Assembly (NCBI GenBank): GCA_900544755.1
Contig: UQWQ01000028.1
Span: forward strand, 1 to 22,721
Length of the DNA: 22,721 nucleotides
DNA from: an uncultured Collinsella sp.
GTDB lineage: Bacteria > Actinomycetota > Coriobacteriia > Coriobacteriales > Coriobacteriaceae
Direction of reading: 5' to 3'
Each line of letters starts with the position of its first letter. The stretch's first letter is position 1. Of this stretch, positions 5,978 to 13,925 are shown piece after piece. The notes beneath the pieces are model-generated. The model made no database searches. It had not been told where the DNA came from and worked only from the letters and a program-made list of their open reading frames with translations. A program made the position numbers and the translations under genes.

Positions 5978-8900
5978 ATGGACAACACGATCATTCGCGA
6001 CCTCTTTGCAAAAGACATCAACCGCTCCATCAACGGCGTGGTCAAGGTCCAGGATTCAAAAGATGGGTCCATCCGCCAGGAGCTTGACGAGTACGTGGTG
6101 ACGCGCGAGTTGCAGAGGCACTTTGCCACGTTCTTCAAGGCCTACGGCGATGCCATCTATGCGCGCACCGACAAGATCGGCGTGTGGATCAGTGGTTTCT
6201 TCGGTTCCGGTAAATCGCACTTCCTCAAGATGCTGAGCTACCTGCTCGAGAATCGCCAGATCGGCGGTAAGAGCGCCATCCGCTACTTTGACGGCAAAAT
6301 CGTCGACCCCATGGTCGCGGCTGCCATGGAGCGCGCGTGCTCGGTGCCCACGCAGGCCATCCTCTTTAACATCGATAGCAAGGCGGGCCAGTGGAAGCAG
6401 GGTGATACGGCTCCCACGGCGCTGCTTCGCGGCTTTGAGCGCATGTTCTACGAGGCGCGCGGCTTCTACGGCGAGGACCTCAAGCTTGCAAAGCTCGAGG
6501 ACTACATCGATTCCCTGGGCAAGACCCAGGAGTTCCGCGAGGCTTTTGAGCGCGTCAACGGCGAATCCTGGCTCCAGGCCCGCGACACCTACAGCTACTT
6601 TGAGGACGACGTCGTCGAGGTGCTGCAGAGCGTGCTCGGCATGAGCGAAAAGGCCGCATGGAACTGGCTCGAGGGTTCTGAGGACGAGGTTTTGGCCCCC
6701 GATGTCTTTGCCAAAAAAGTCAAGGATTACGTGGACGCTCAGGCAGCGGCCCACGGTGGCAACTTCCGTTTGCTCTTTATGGTCGACGAGGTGGGTCAGT
6801 TTATTACAAACGACCAGGACCCAAGCCTTATGCTGAGCCTTCAGACCATCGTCGAGGAGCTGGGTGCCGCCTGCGGTGGCCGCGTGTGGGTGATGGTCAC
6901 GAGCCAGGAGGCCATCGACAACCTGAGCCTGCCCGTGGGCAACGACTTTTCAAAGATCCAGGGCCGTTTCAATACCCGCCTTTCGCTCTCCAGCTCCAGC
7001 GTGGACGAGGTCATCCAACGCCGTGTGCTCGAGAAGACCGCGCCGGCGGCCGATATGCTTGCAAAGGTCTACGAGCAAGACGCCGCCGTCCTCAAAAACA
7101 ACTTTACCTTTGAGGGTGGCTCGCGCTCCGACCTTGCCGGCTTCGCCAACTCCAAGGAGTTTGTCGCCAGCTACCCGTTTGTGGGCTATCAGTTTAAGCT
7201 CCTGCCCGACGTGATGACCGAGGTACGCAAGCATGGTGTTAAGGCCAAGCACATGTCCACGGGCGAGCGCTCCATGCTGAGCGCGTTTCAGGAGAGCGCT
7301 CAGGCCATCCAACATGACCAGACTGGTGCACTCGTGCCGTTCTGGCGCTTCTTCGACACAATCTCCAAGGATTTGGAGCACGGCATCATTCAGGTCGTCG
7401 TCTGTGCGGAGCGCGCGGCTGAAAACGCAGAGGGTCTTGAGAGCTACGATGTCCGGGTGCTTAAGCTCCTGTACTTGATCCGCTACATCGGCTACGTCAA
7501 GGCCACGGTCGAGAACATCTCCATCCTTATGATCGATAGCCTGGACGTGGATAAGCGCGCCCTTAAGGACCGCGTCAAGGAATCTCTCGCCCGCTTGGAG
7601 CGCGAGAGCTACGTGGCACGCCAGGGCGATACCTATAGCTTCCTCACCGACGAGGAGCAGGAGATAGCGCAGGAGATCGCACGCACCCCGATCGACAACG
7701 CGAAGGTGATTGAGTACATCAAGAAGCGCCTGTTCGAAAGCATCTACACTGCGCGCAAACTCAACCGCGGGACCAACGACTTCCCCTTTGACCGCTACGT
7801 GGATGGCTCGATTCATGGATCCAACATGGGCGGCATGGAACTATCCGTGGTGACCATGGCCAGCGATCTGGGCCGTGCGGACGATGCCGAGCTGGCATTG
7901 AAATCCGTGGATAAGGCCATCGTGGCCTTGAGCGACGAGGTGGATTATTGGGCCCCACTCGTCAACGGCGCTAAGATTCGCATGTACGCCCAGACGCGCA
8001 ACCTGCAGGAGCTACCGCCGAGTACCCGCCAGATCGTCGAGGCCAAAATGCGCGAGAAGGACTTTAACGAGAAAGAGGCTGACGCCCTTTTGGCTGAGGC
8101 GGTGCTCCATGCACGATGCGCCGTCAACGGGCGCATGATTGAGATCCGTGCTGCCAAACCCGCCCAGGTCTTTGAGCAGGTGCTGGCGCAGCTGTGCGAT
8201 GTGGTCTTTGAAAAGGCCGGCTATATCGGCGCGCCGGTCACGAGCGATTCCGATATCCGCTCCACTCTGGCGGGTAACGTTCAAGCGGGGCTCGCTGGCA
8301 TGAACGCGGGTAACACGCGTGCGCTCAAGGAGGTCGAGGACTACCTCAAAGTGCAGCACCAGCGCCATCTGGATACCGCTATGGGCGATATCCAGCGCCA
8401 GTACCAGCAAAGGCCCTTTGGCTGGCGCGAGGTCGACATCGCAAATGTGGTGGCGCAGCTTGTGGTGGAGCAGCGCGCGCAGGTGTTGTTTGGCGGTCAG
8501 ACGGTTCAAGCTAACGACAGCCGCATGGTGGCGCTCCTGCGCAAGGATGCCGATAAGGCCCAGGTGCGCTTGCGCATGCGCATGAGCGACCGGTTGCTAC
8601 GCGTCGCGGGCGAACTCATGTGTGACCTGTTTGATCTCAAGACCGTGCCCTCCAACGAGGATAAGCTCGTGGCCGAGCTCAAAGAGCGCCTTGAGGGCTT
8701 GCGCGAGGCGTGTCTCGCCATGGCACGCGACTACTACACGGGCATCAAGCCGGCCTACCCGTATCCCGGTGAGGACGAGTGCGAGAAGATGCGCTCGGAG
8801 GTGGCCGACGTCCTTAAGGACCAGAACGAGGCCGAGGCGTTCTTGACCACGTTCACCAAGCATGAGGAGCGTTTGCTCGATGCCAAGGAAGACTTTGACA

Positions 8901-9640
8901 AGGTGGTTGAGTTCTTCGAGTCCAACCAACGAACAGCGTTTGACCACGCCAAGGATTTCTTGAGTCGCACTGAGGGCATTGAGTATGCCTCCGATGACAT
9001 TCCCAGCGCGGTGGAGAACGTTGCAAAGGTGCGCGAGATCATCAGGGATCCCAAGCCCTACGGTCGCATTAAAGACCTGCAGCCGCTTATGGATCCCGTC
9101 GAGGACGACATGAAAAAGCTGCTGGGCATCCGCCGCAATGAGTTTTTGTGCCGCATCGAGAGCGATCTGCAAGACCTGCAGGCACAGGCTGAGAGTCAAA
9201 AGGGCTTTGTTAATCAAGCCAAGGATGCCATAGCAGACGCCGGCGCCAAATACGAGTCGTTCAAAAACCGTGCCCACAGTGCTCAAAGCCTCAACGAGCT
9301 GAGTGTTGCCGTGACTAACTGGGGCAACTGGCTCAGCGCAGCAACCAACGGGATGTACGACGCTGTGGATGCGGCCCGCATGCGTATGGACAACGAGCGC
9401 CGCACCACCGAGGTCACGAGTACGGGTGAGGTGGTCAAGAAGATCTCCAACAAGGGCGCCGCATCGTCTGCTCCCGTGCCCGCGCCCAAGCCCCAGCGCA
9501 AGATCAAGACCGTGCGCCGCGCCGATCTGGTCAAGCCGAGTCGTCTCTTGTCCGCAGAGGACGTGGAGCGCTACGTGGACGACCTGCGCTCCCGCCTTAT
9601 GCAGGCGCTCGCTGCAAACGACGAGATCCGTATCAACTAA
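5978..9640 (+). CDS. brxC: BREX P-loop ATPase BrxC
   Basis: At 1220 aa this is the usual size for BrxC, the large P-loop ATPase of type 1 BREX, related to AAA+/ORC-like proteins. Walker A is GFFGSGKS at residues 73-80, followed by HFLKMLSYLL. The Walker B strand is LLFMVDEVGQF with D270 and E271. A sensor-like RVWVMVTSQEA segment follows. The long C-terminal half is helical and probably coiled-coil (residues about 850-1150), ending in a lysine/proline-rich linker and a short helical tail. The ATG is preceded by AAAGGAG at about 6 nt, 78 nt after brxB. It is thought to act with PglX, PglZ and BrxB on phage DNA; all catalytic motifs are intact. Confidence 0.95.
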   Translation: MDNTIIRDLFAKDINRSINGVVKVQDSKDGSIRQELDEYVVTRELQRHFATFFKAYGDAIYARTDKIGVWISGFFGSGKSHFLKMLSYLLENRQIGGKSAIRYFDGKIVDPMVAAAMERACSVPTQAILFNIDSKAGQWKQGDTAPTALLRGFERMFYEARGFYGEDLKLAKLEDYIDSLGKTQEFREAFERVNGESWLQARDTYSYFEDDVVEVLQSVLGMSEKAAWNWLEGSEDEVLAPDVFAKKVKDYVDAQAAAHGGNFRLLFMVDEVGQFITNDQDPSLMLSLQTIVEELGAACGGRVWVMVTSQEAIDNLSLPVGNDFSKIQGRFNTRLSLSSSSVDEVIQRRVLEKTAPAADMLAKVYEQDAAVLKNNFTFEGGSRSDLAGFANSKEFVASYPFVGYQFKLLPDVMTEVRKHGVKAKHMSTGERSMLSAFQESAQAIQHDQTGALVPFWRFFDTISKDLEHGIIQVVVCAERAAENAEGLESYDVRVLKLLYLIRYIGYVKATVENISILMIDSLDVDKRALKDRVKESLARLERESYVARQGDTYSFLTDEEQEIAQEIARTPIDNAKVIEYIKKRLFESIYTARKLNRGTNDFPFDRYVDGSIHGSNMGGMELSVVTMASDLGRADDAELALKSVDKAIVALSDEVDYWAPLVNGAKIRMYAQTRNLQELPPSTRQIVEAKMREKDFNEKEADALLAEAVLHARCAVNGRMIEIRAAKPAQVFEQVLAQLCDVVFEKAGYIGAPVTSDSDIRSTLAGNVQAGLAGMNAGNTRALKEVEDYLKVQHQRHLDTAMGDIQRQYQQRPFGWREVDIANVVAQLVVEQRAQVLFGGQTVQANDSRMVALLRKDADKAQVRLRMRMSDRLLRVAGELMCDLFDLKTVPSNEDKLVAELKERLEGLREACLAMARDYYTGIKPAYPYPGEDECEKMRSEVADVLKDQNEAEAFLTTFTKHEERLLDAKEDFDKVVEFFESNQRTAFDHAKDFLSRTEGIEYASDDIPSAVENVAKVREIIRDPKPYGRIKDLQPLMDPVEDDMKKLLGIRRNEFLCRIESDLQDLQAQAESQKGFVNQAKDAIADAGAKYESFKNRAHSAQSLNELSVAVTNWGNWLSAATNGMYDAVDAARMRMDNERRTTEVTSTGEVVKKISNKGAASSAPVPAPKPQRKIKTVRRADLVKPSRLLSAEDVERYVDDLRSRLMQALAANDEIRIN

Positions 9641-9647
9641 CCCGCGG

Positions 9648-9679
9648 AGCCACCGGTGCCAAAGCGCGCACCGGTGGCT
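9648..9679 (+). other. Strong hairpin between brxC and pglX
   Basis: A perfect 12-bp inverted repeat, AGCCACCGGTGC (9648-9659) and GCACCGGTGGCT (9668-9679), encloses an 8-nt loop. It is followed by TATGGCG rather than a T-run. It may be a partial terminator or an RNA-processing/stability element that sets the ratio of brxC to the downstream genes. Confidence 0.6.
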
Positions 9680-9706
9680 TATGGCGTTTAGAAAGGCTCA
9701 TCAACC

Positions 9707-12172
9707 ATGAACGATTCTGCTCTTAAGAGCTTCTGCACCTGGGCCCGTACGGAGCTCATCAAAGGCGTGGAGGCGCAGATGGTGCGCTACGGCATCACCG
9801 AACCTGCACCCGCGCCCGTTGGGTCCGAGACCGTCAACGGCCTGCCCCTAAGTCCGGCTGAGATTGAGCAGCGCGATGAACTGCTGCGCATGCAGGCGGA
9901 GGTGGGCCACGAGGCGCTGCGCGACCGTGCGGCCTACACCTGGTTCAACCGTATCGTGGCCATTCGCTTCATGGATGCATGCGGATGGCTTCCCAGCCGT
10001 ATGCGCATGCTAAGTCGTGCGGACGGCAGCCATGGCAGCGAGGCCGTGGAGAGCGCACTGGACGTGGAGATAGCGACGGCCGATACCGATCGCATAGCCG
10101 AGCTCAAGATGGCGGGCTTGGATGAACCGTTGTGGCGCTACCTGTTTGTTGCTCAGTGCGAGGAGCTTGCCGATTGCCTGCCGGGCGTCTTTGAACGCGT
10201 GGGCGGAGCCATGGAGCTGCTGTTGCCCCAGGGCCTCATGATGGCTGACAGCGTGGTGGGCAAACTCAATGCCGTCCTCACTGACGAGGACTGGCGCGAG
10301 GGCGTGACCGTTCTGGGCTGGATGTATCAGTACTACAATGCCGACGTTAAAGACGAGTTCTTCAAGTCCAAGCGCAAGGCAGCGGCGGCGGACATCGCGC
10401 CCGCCACGCAGCTCTTCACCCCCGAGTGGATCGTTCGCTATATGGTCGAGAACTCGCTCGGCCGTCTGTGGATGCTCAACAATCCGGGGAGTTCGCTACG
10501 CGAGCGCATGGAGTATTACATCGAGCCCGATGCTGAGCACGAGGACTTCATCCGCATTTCGAGTCCCGAGGAGATAACCCTCTGCGACCCCGCATGCGGC
10601 TCGGGCCATATCTTGGTCTATGCGTTTGAGCTGCTCTTCCATATGTACGAGGAGCGCGGCTATCGTGAGCGCGAGATTCCCGAGCTCATTCTTACTAAAA
10701 ACCTTGCAGGCATGGAAATCGATTCCCGTGCGGCGCAGATTGCGGAACTGGCGCTTGCTATGTGTGCCCGCGAGCACGATCGTCGCTTTTTCAAGCGCGC
10801 CGTGCGCGCCGACGTTACCGTGCTCTCGAGCATTCCGCTGGGGGAGGATGAGCTGCCGGGTAACAAGAAGCTCGCCGAGGAATTGAGCCATTTGGGCGAG
10901 ATTGGCTCGCTGCTCAATCCTTCAGAGGACGAGATTGATGAGCTCAAGGCTGCCGCCGCGAGTTGTTCCGACGACCTTTTTGCTTCTGCAACCAAAACTA
11001 AGCTCGAAAGCGCTGCCGTCATCTGCGAGAAACTGTCCCGTCGTTTTACCTGCGTCGTGGCGAATCCTCCGTATATGGGAAGCAGCAGCTTTAACCCCTT
11101 CATGTCCAAGTGGGTCAAGAAGAACTATCCTGACGTGAAGAGCGACCTGTGCACGTGCTTCATCGAGCGCGGGTTTAGCCTTGCCAGGGACCGCGGCTAT
11201 GCGGCCATGGTCACCATGCAGAGCTGGATGTTCCTGGGCAGCTTCGAGAAGATGCGCTCCTCGCTCATCGACGGCAAGGCGATCGTCTCGATGGCACACC
11301 TCGGTCCTCGCGCATTCGACGCCATCGGCGGCGAGGTCGTCAACGTGACCGCAGACGTCATCTACAACGGCCGCGCGGCATGCGAGGGTGCCTACGTGCG
11401 CCTGGTCGACATCAACGGCAGCGAGGCGAAGCGCCTCAAGCTGCTCGAGGCGATCCGGAACCCCGACTGCGGCTGGTTCTACCGCCGCGACGCCGAGACC
11501 TTCAAGCAGATCCCCGGCAGCCCCATAGCCTACTGGGCCGGCGAGGGGTTACTTTCTGCTTTCTCGCTGGGTAGCTCCATTGGCGATTTTTCGGACTACA
11601 CAGGGTCTCAAAACAAAACAGGTGATAACAATTTGTATTTGCGCTTGTTTTGGGAGGTTGATGCACATTCGGTTGGGCGCAAGGGCTCGTGGGCCACTTA
11701 TTCAAAGGGCGGTGACTTTCGTCGATGGTTTGGCAATCTTCATTGGCTGGTTTCGATCAAGAAGGACGCAATTGAGTTTTACCGGAGTAATCCGACCTCC
11801 AATTTGCTGGCGTCGAAATATTGGTACAGTGAAGGCATTTGCTACACAATGCTGACATCAGGCAAGCCGAGTTTCAGGCTATTTCCACCGACGGGCGGAT
11901 TTGACATGGCCGGCCCATGTATTTGCAATCTGGGCCAAAACAAGAACTGGGCGTTGGGCTTCCTCAATTGTTCCATCGCTGCCGATGTCCTCAGCATGCT
12001 TAACCCCACTCTTAACATGCAAGCGAGAGACATCAAAGCTCTTCCCACGCTTATTTCCGCTGAGCTTCAACCGGCAATTAATAGTCTGGTCGACAGCAAC
12101 GTAGACATTTCCAAAATCGACTGGGACTCGTTTGAAACCTCTTGGGATTTCAAGCGCCATCCACTGATTTAG
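9707..12172 (+). CDS. pglX: BREX adenine methyltransferase PglX, N-terminal part (split gene)
   Basis: This 821-aa ORF holds the catalytic and target-recognition parts of PglX, the N6-adenine DNA methyltransferase that marks host DNA and defines BREX specificity. The SAM motif DPACGSG is at residues 294-300 and the catalytic NPPY at 453-456, followed by KSDLCTCFIERGFSL. Up to about residue 612 the composition is GC-rich; after that it drops sharply through the presumed target-recognition domain. The ORF stops after FETSWDFKRHPLI, a conserved landmark beyond which intact PglX proteins (about 1150-1220 aa) continue for some 300 residues. That remainder is encoded separately at 12934-13902. The stop is a single clean TAG at a domain boundary, not scattered decay, and the HEPN gene starts 8 nt later. 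Activity probably requires both parts. Confidence 0.92.
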   Translation: MNDSALKSFCTWARTELIKGVEAQMVRYGITEPAPAPVGSETVNGLPLSPAEIEQRDELLRMQAEVGHEALRDRAAYTWFNRIVAIRFMDACGWLPSRMRMLSRADGSHGSEAVESALDVEIATADTDRIAELKMAGLDEPLWRYLFVAQCEELADCLPGVFERVGGAMELLLPQGLMMADSVVGKLNAVLTDEDWREGVTVLGWMYQYYNADVKDEFFKSKRKAAAADIAPATQLFTPEWIVRYMVENSLGRLWMLNNPGSSLRERMEYYIEPDAEHEDFIRISSPEEITLCDPACGSGHILVYAFELLFHMYEERGYREREIPELILTKNLAGMEIDSRAAQIAELALAMCAREHDRRFFKRAVRADVTVLSSIPLGEDELPGNKKLAEELSHLGEIGSLLNPSEDEIDELKAAAASCSDDLFASATKTKLESAAVICEKLSRRFTCVVANPPYMGSSSFNPFMSKWVKKNYPDVKSDLCTCFIERGFSLARDRGYAAMVTMQSWMFLGSFEKMRSSLIDGKAIVSMAHLGPRAFDAIGGEVVNVTADVIYNGRAACEGAYVRLVDINGSEAKRLKLLEAIRNPDCGWFYRRDAETFKQIPGSPIAYWAGEGLLSAFSLGSSIGDFSDYTGSQNKTGDNNLYLRLFWEVDAHSVGRKGSWATYSKGGDFRRWFGNLHWLVSIKKDAIEFYRSNPTSNLLASKYWYSEGICYTMLTSGKPSFRLFPPTGGFDMAGPCICNLGQNKNWALGFLNCSIAADVLSMLNPTLNMQARDIKALPTLISAELQPAINSLVDSNVDISKIDWDSFETSWDFKRHPLI
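11215..11545 (+). other. Very GC-rich patch inside pglX
   Basis: Hand counts give 121 G/C of 180 bases (67%) at 11341-11520, and codons are almost exclusively C/G-ending, more so than the preceding and following DNA. It ends abruptly at about 11545, where the low-GC segment begins. This looks like a recombination tract from a third source within the methyltransferase-to-TRD part. Confidence 0.5.
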
Positions 12173-12933
12173 GTGTTTTTATGACCGTAGAGAAGAATCA
12201 ATTCGACGAAGGTGTTAACAGGGTCTCTAGTCTTTTGGCACTGTATGACAGCCTGCAAATAGAAGGATCTGCTAGAACGTCGAAGGAAAAAAGACCGACG
12301 GATATCTTGCGCGCTGCGCTCGTTTTGCTTCATTCGGCGGAAGAGGATTATTTTCGTAATATACTCATTCATTGGTATCCCATAAAGGCTGATTCGAAAG
12401 CCTTGAGCGAAGTCTCGCTAGCTGGCAGTGATGGAAGAACATCCAAGTACAGCTTTGATAGATTTGCTTCCTTTTCTGGCAAAACCGTCGATGAAGTAAT
12501 TTCCGAATCTGTGCGTGAGCATTTTTCGCGAATGAGTTTCAACAGCTATAAAGATATTGATAGTCGCCTTAAAAAGATAGGCTTGTCGCTCGGTGCTTAT
12601 AAGCGACAAGCTGAAATAGATGCGCTAATTCAGCGAAGGCACAAGGTTGTTCACGAAGTTGATTTAATGCAGGACGAATCAAGTGGAAAGAGCCGAACAA
12701 GACCTATTAAATCTGCTCAAGTTCGGATTTGGATGGAATGCTCAATGGACTTGGTTCAAACAATTGATGAGCAAGTGAGTGCTTGGGAAAAACAGGAAAC
12801 ACAACCGCCGGAAGAAAGCTCCGTCGGCATCGATGAAACCGTTTGCGCTGGAGAAGAGCCGAATGGGGTATAGCCGTGTTTCTTCAATTTCCTGTTGTTG
12901 ACAACGTCTTATACATTCATTAAGAGGTAACTA
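11545..12933 (+). other. Low-GC imported module: PglX target-recognition segment plus HEPN gene
   Basis: GC falls abruptly near 11545 and recovers near 12950. By hand count 11581-11640 has 22 of 60 G/C (37%), 12541-12720 has 74 of 180 (41%), against 36 of 60 at 13081-13140 and 121 of 180 at 11341-11520. The segment spans the last ~210 codons of pglX-N, the whole HEPN gene and the short gap before pglX-C. Its edges coincide with domain boundaries of PglX, as expected if specificity segments are exchanged by homologous recombination in the conserved flanks. Confidence 0.7.
12181..12873 (+). CDS. HEPN-domain protein (RiboL-PSP/MAE_28990-like), probable RNase, inserted within pglX
   Basis: This 230-aa protein begins at the ATG at 12181, preceded by AGGTG at 5 nt; it starts 8 nt after the pglX-N stop. 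An earlier in-frame start would overlap pglX without a ribosome site. The layout fits HEPN proteins of the RiboL-PSP/MAE_28990 type: a helical N-terminus (VNRVSSLLALYDSL), the DILRAALVLLHSAEEDYF helix, then GKTVDEVISESVREHF, and the signature RRHKVVHEVD, in which R153-x4-H158 matches the R-x4-6-H ribonuclease motif. The C-terminal ~35 residues are acidic and low-complexity. HEPN proteins are usually metal-independent RNases acting as toxins or abortive-infection effectors. No MNT nucleotidyltransferase antitoxin is adjacent. Composition is low GC like the end of pglX-N. The link to BREX is inferred from position only. Confidence 0.8.
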   Translation: MTVEKNQFDEGVNRVSSLLALYDSLQIEGSARTSKEKRPTDILRAALVLLHSAEEDYFRNILIHWYPIKADSKALSEVSLAGSDGRTSKYSFDRFASFSGKTVDEVISESVREHFSRMSFNSYKDIDSRLKKIGLSLGAYKRQAEIDALIQRRHKVVHEVDLMQDESSGKSRTRPIKSAQVRIWMECSMDLVQTIDEQVSAWEKQETQPPEESSVGIDETVCAGEEPNGV

Positions 12934-13902
12934 ATGTCAATCTTACTTTCTGATAAATACGAGGCTCGCAAGGCCGAGGTCAATGCTCGCTTTGAGCAGC
13001 TTCGCGCTAACGAGGAAGAGCTCAACCGAATCTTTGCCAAGATCTACAACATGGAGGGCGAAGTGCCCATCGAGGTCGAGGACAAGTACGTCTCGGTGGC
13101 GCGCATCTTCGACACCGCCGACGAGATTCCCGAGAGCTATAAGGGCAACAAATACGTGCGCACTAAGCGCGACGAGATCACCTCGCTCATAAGCTATGCC
13201 GTCGGCTGCATGTTTGGCCGCTATTCGTTGTGTGTGGACGGGCTGGTTCTGGCCGATCAGGGTGCCACGGTTGACGACTATTTGGCCAAGATGCCCGATC
13301 CCGCGCATGTGACCTTTATGCCCGATAGCGACAACGTGCTGCCCATCACCGACGACGAGTACTTTGACGATGACATCGTGCGTTACTTTATCGACTTTGT
13401 GCGCACTGTGTACGGCGAGGAGACACTCGAGCAGAACCTGGCCTTTATTGCCGAAGCGCTCGGCGGCAAGGGTACCTCGCGCGAGGTAATCCGCTCCTAC
13501 TTTTTGAAGGATTTCTTTAAGGACCACTGCCAGACCTACAAGAAGCGCCCCATCTACTGGCTGTTCGACAGTGGCAAGAAGAACGGTTTCAAGTGCCTTG
13601 TTTACATGCATCGCTATCAGCCCGACCTGCTGGCTCGCATCCGCATCGACTATGTGCATGAGCAGCAGGAGCGTTACCGTGCCCAGATCGGTTACGCCAA
13701 CGATGCCCTTGCCGGTGCCGAGCGCGGCGAGCGCGTGCGTTTGGATAAGCGCGTCAAAAAGCTCAACGACAAGCTCAAAGAGACTATTGCCTACGAGGAG
13801 AAACTGCACCACTTGGCAGACCAGATGATTAAGATCGACCTGGATGACGGCGTCAAGGTCAACTACGCCAAGTTTCAGGATGTGCTGGCGAAGATTAAGT
13901 AA
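12934..13902 (+). CDS. pglX: PglX C-terminal part as a separate ORF (split gene)
   Basis: This 322-aa product is the C-terminal region of BREX type 1 PglX, not an unrelated gene. Landmarks in order are RFEQLRANEEELNRIF (residues ~20-35), ITSLISYAVGCMFGRYSL, LPITDDEYFDDDIV, SREVIRSYFLKDFFKDHC, RPIYWLFDSGKKNGFKCLVYMHRY and the final IKIDLDDGVKVNYAKF. All are conserved in full-length PglX. It has its own ATG with AGAGG about 7 nt upstream, and no internal stops, so it is a maintained, translatable piece rather than debris. With pglX-N it totals 1143 aa, close to a whole PglX. In solved PglX the C-terminal region packs against the methyltransferase/TRD and would have to associate in trans here (inference). 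It is separated from pglZ by 23 nt. Confidence 0.9.
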   Translation: MSILLSDKYEARKAEVNARFEQLRANEEELNRIFAKIYNMEGEVPIEVEDKYVSVARIFDTADEIPESYKGNKYVRTKRDEITSLISYAVGCMFGRYSLCVDGLVLADQGATVDDYLAKMPDPAHVTFMPDSDNVLPITDDEYFDDDIVRYFIDFVRTVYGEETLEQNLAFIAEALGGKGTSREVIRSYFLKDFFKDHCQTYKKRPIYWLFDSGKKNGFKCLVYMHRYQPDLLARIRIDYVHEQQERYRAQIGYANDALAGAERGERVRLDKRVKKLNDKLKETIAYEEKLHHLADQMIKIDLDDGVKVNYAKFQDVLAKIK

Positions 13903-13925
13903 CTGCAGATACGGTAAGGATATTC

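Noticed and set aside
12170..12172. Simple frameshift or readthrough joining the pglX halves
   Set aside because: The halves are 761 bases apart with a whole foreign gene between, and the frame after the TAG closes within four codons, so no readthrough could join them.
12142..12180. Earlier start of the HEPN gene overlapping pglX-N
   Set aside because: The codon at 12142 is TTG within pglX and no ribosome site precedes it; the ATG at 12181 has AGGTG upstream.
12898..12915. Promoter for pglX-C from TTGACA (12898) and TATACA (12910)
   Set aside because: The spacer is only 6 nt, too short for a sigma-70 type promoter; no other pair fits better.
11545..12933. Insertion sequence or transposon as the cause of the pglX split
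   Set aside because: No transposase, terminal inverted repeats or target duplication are visible at the edges; composition changes inside pglX rather than at the gene border, which fits recombination better.
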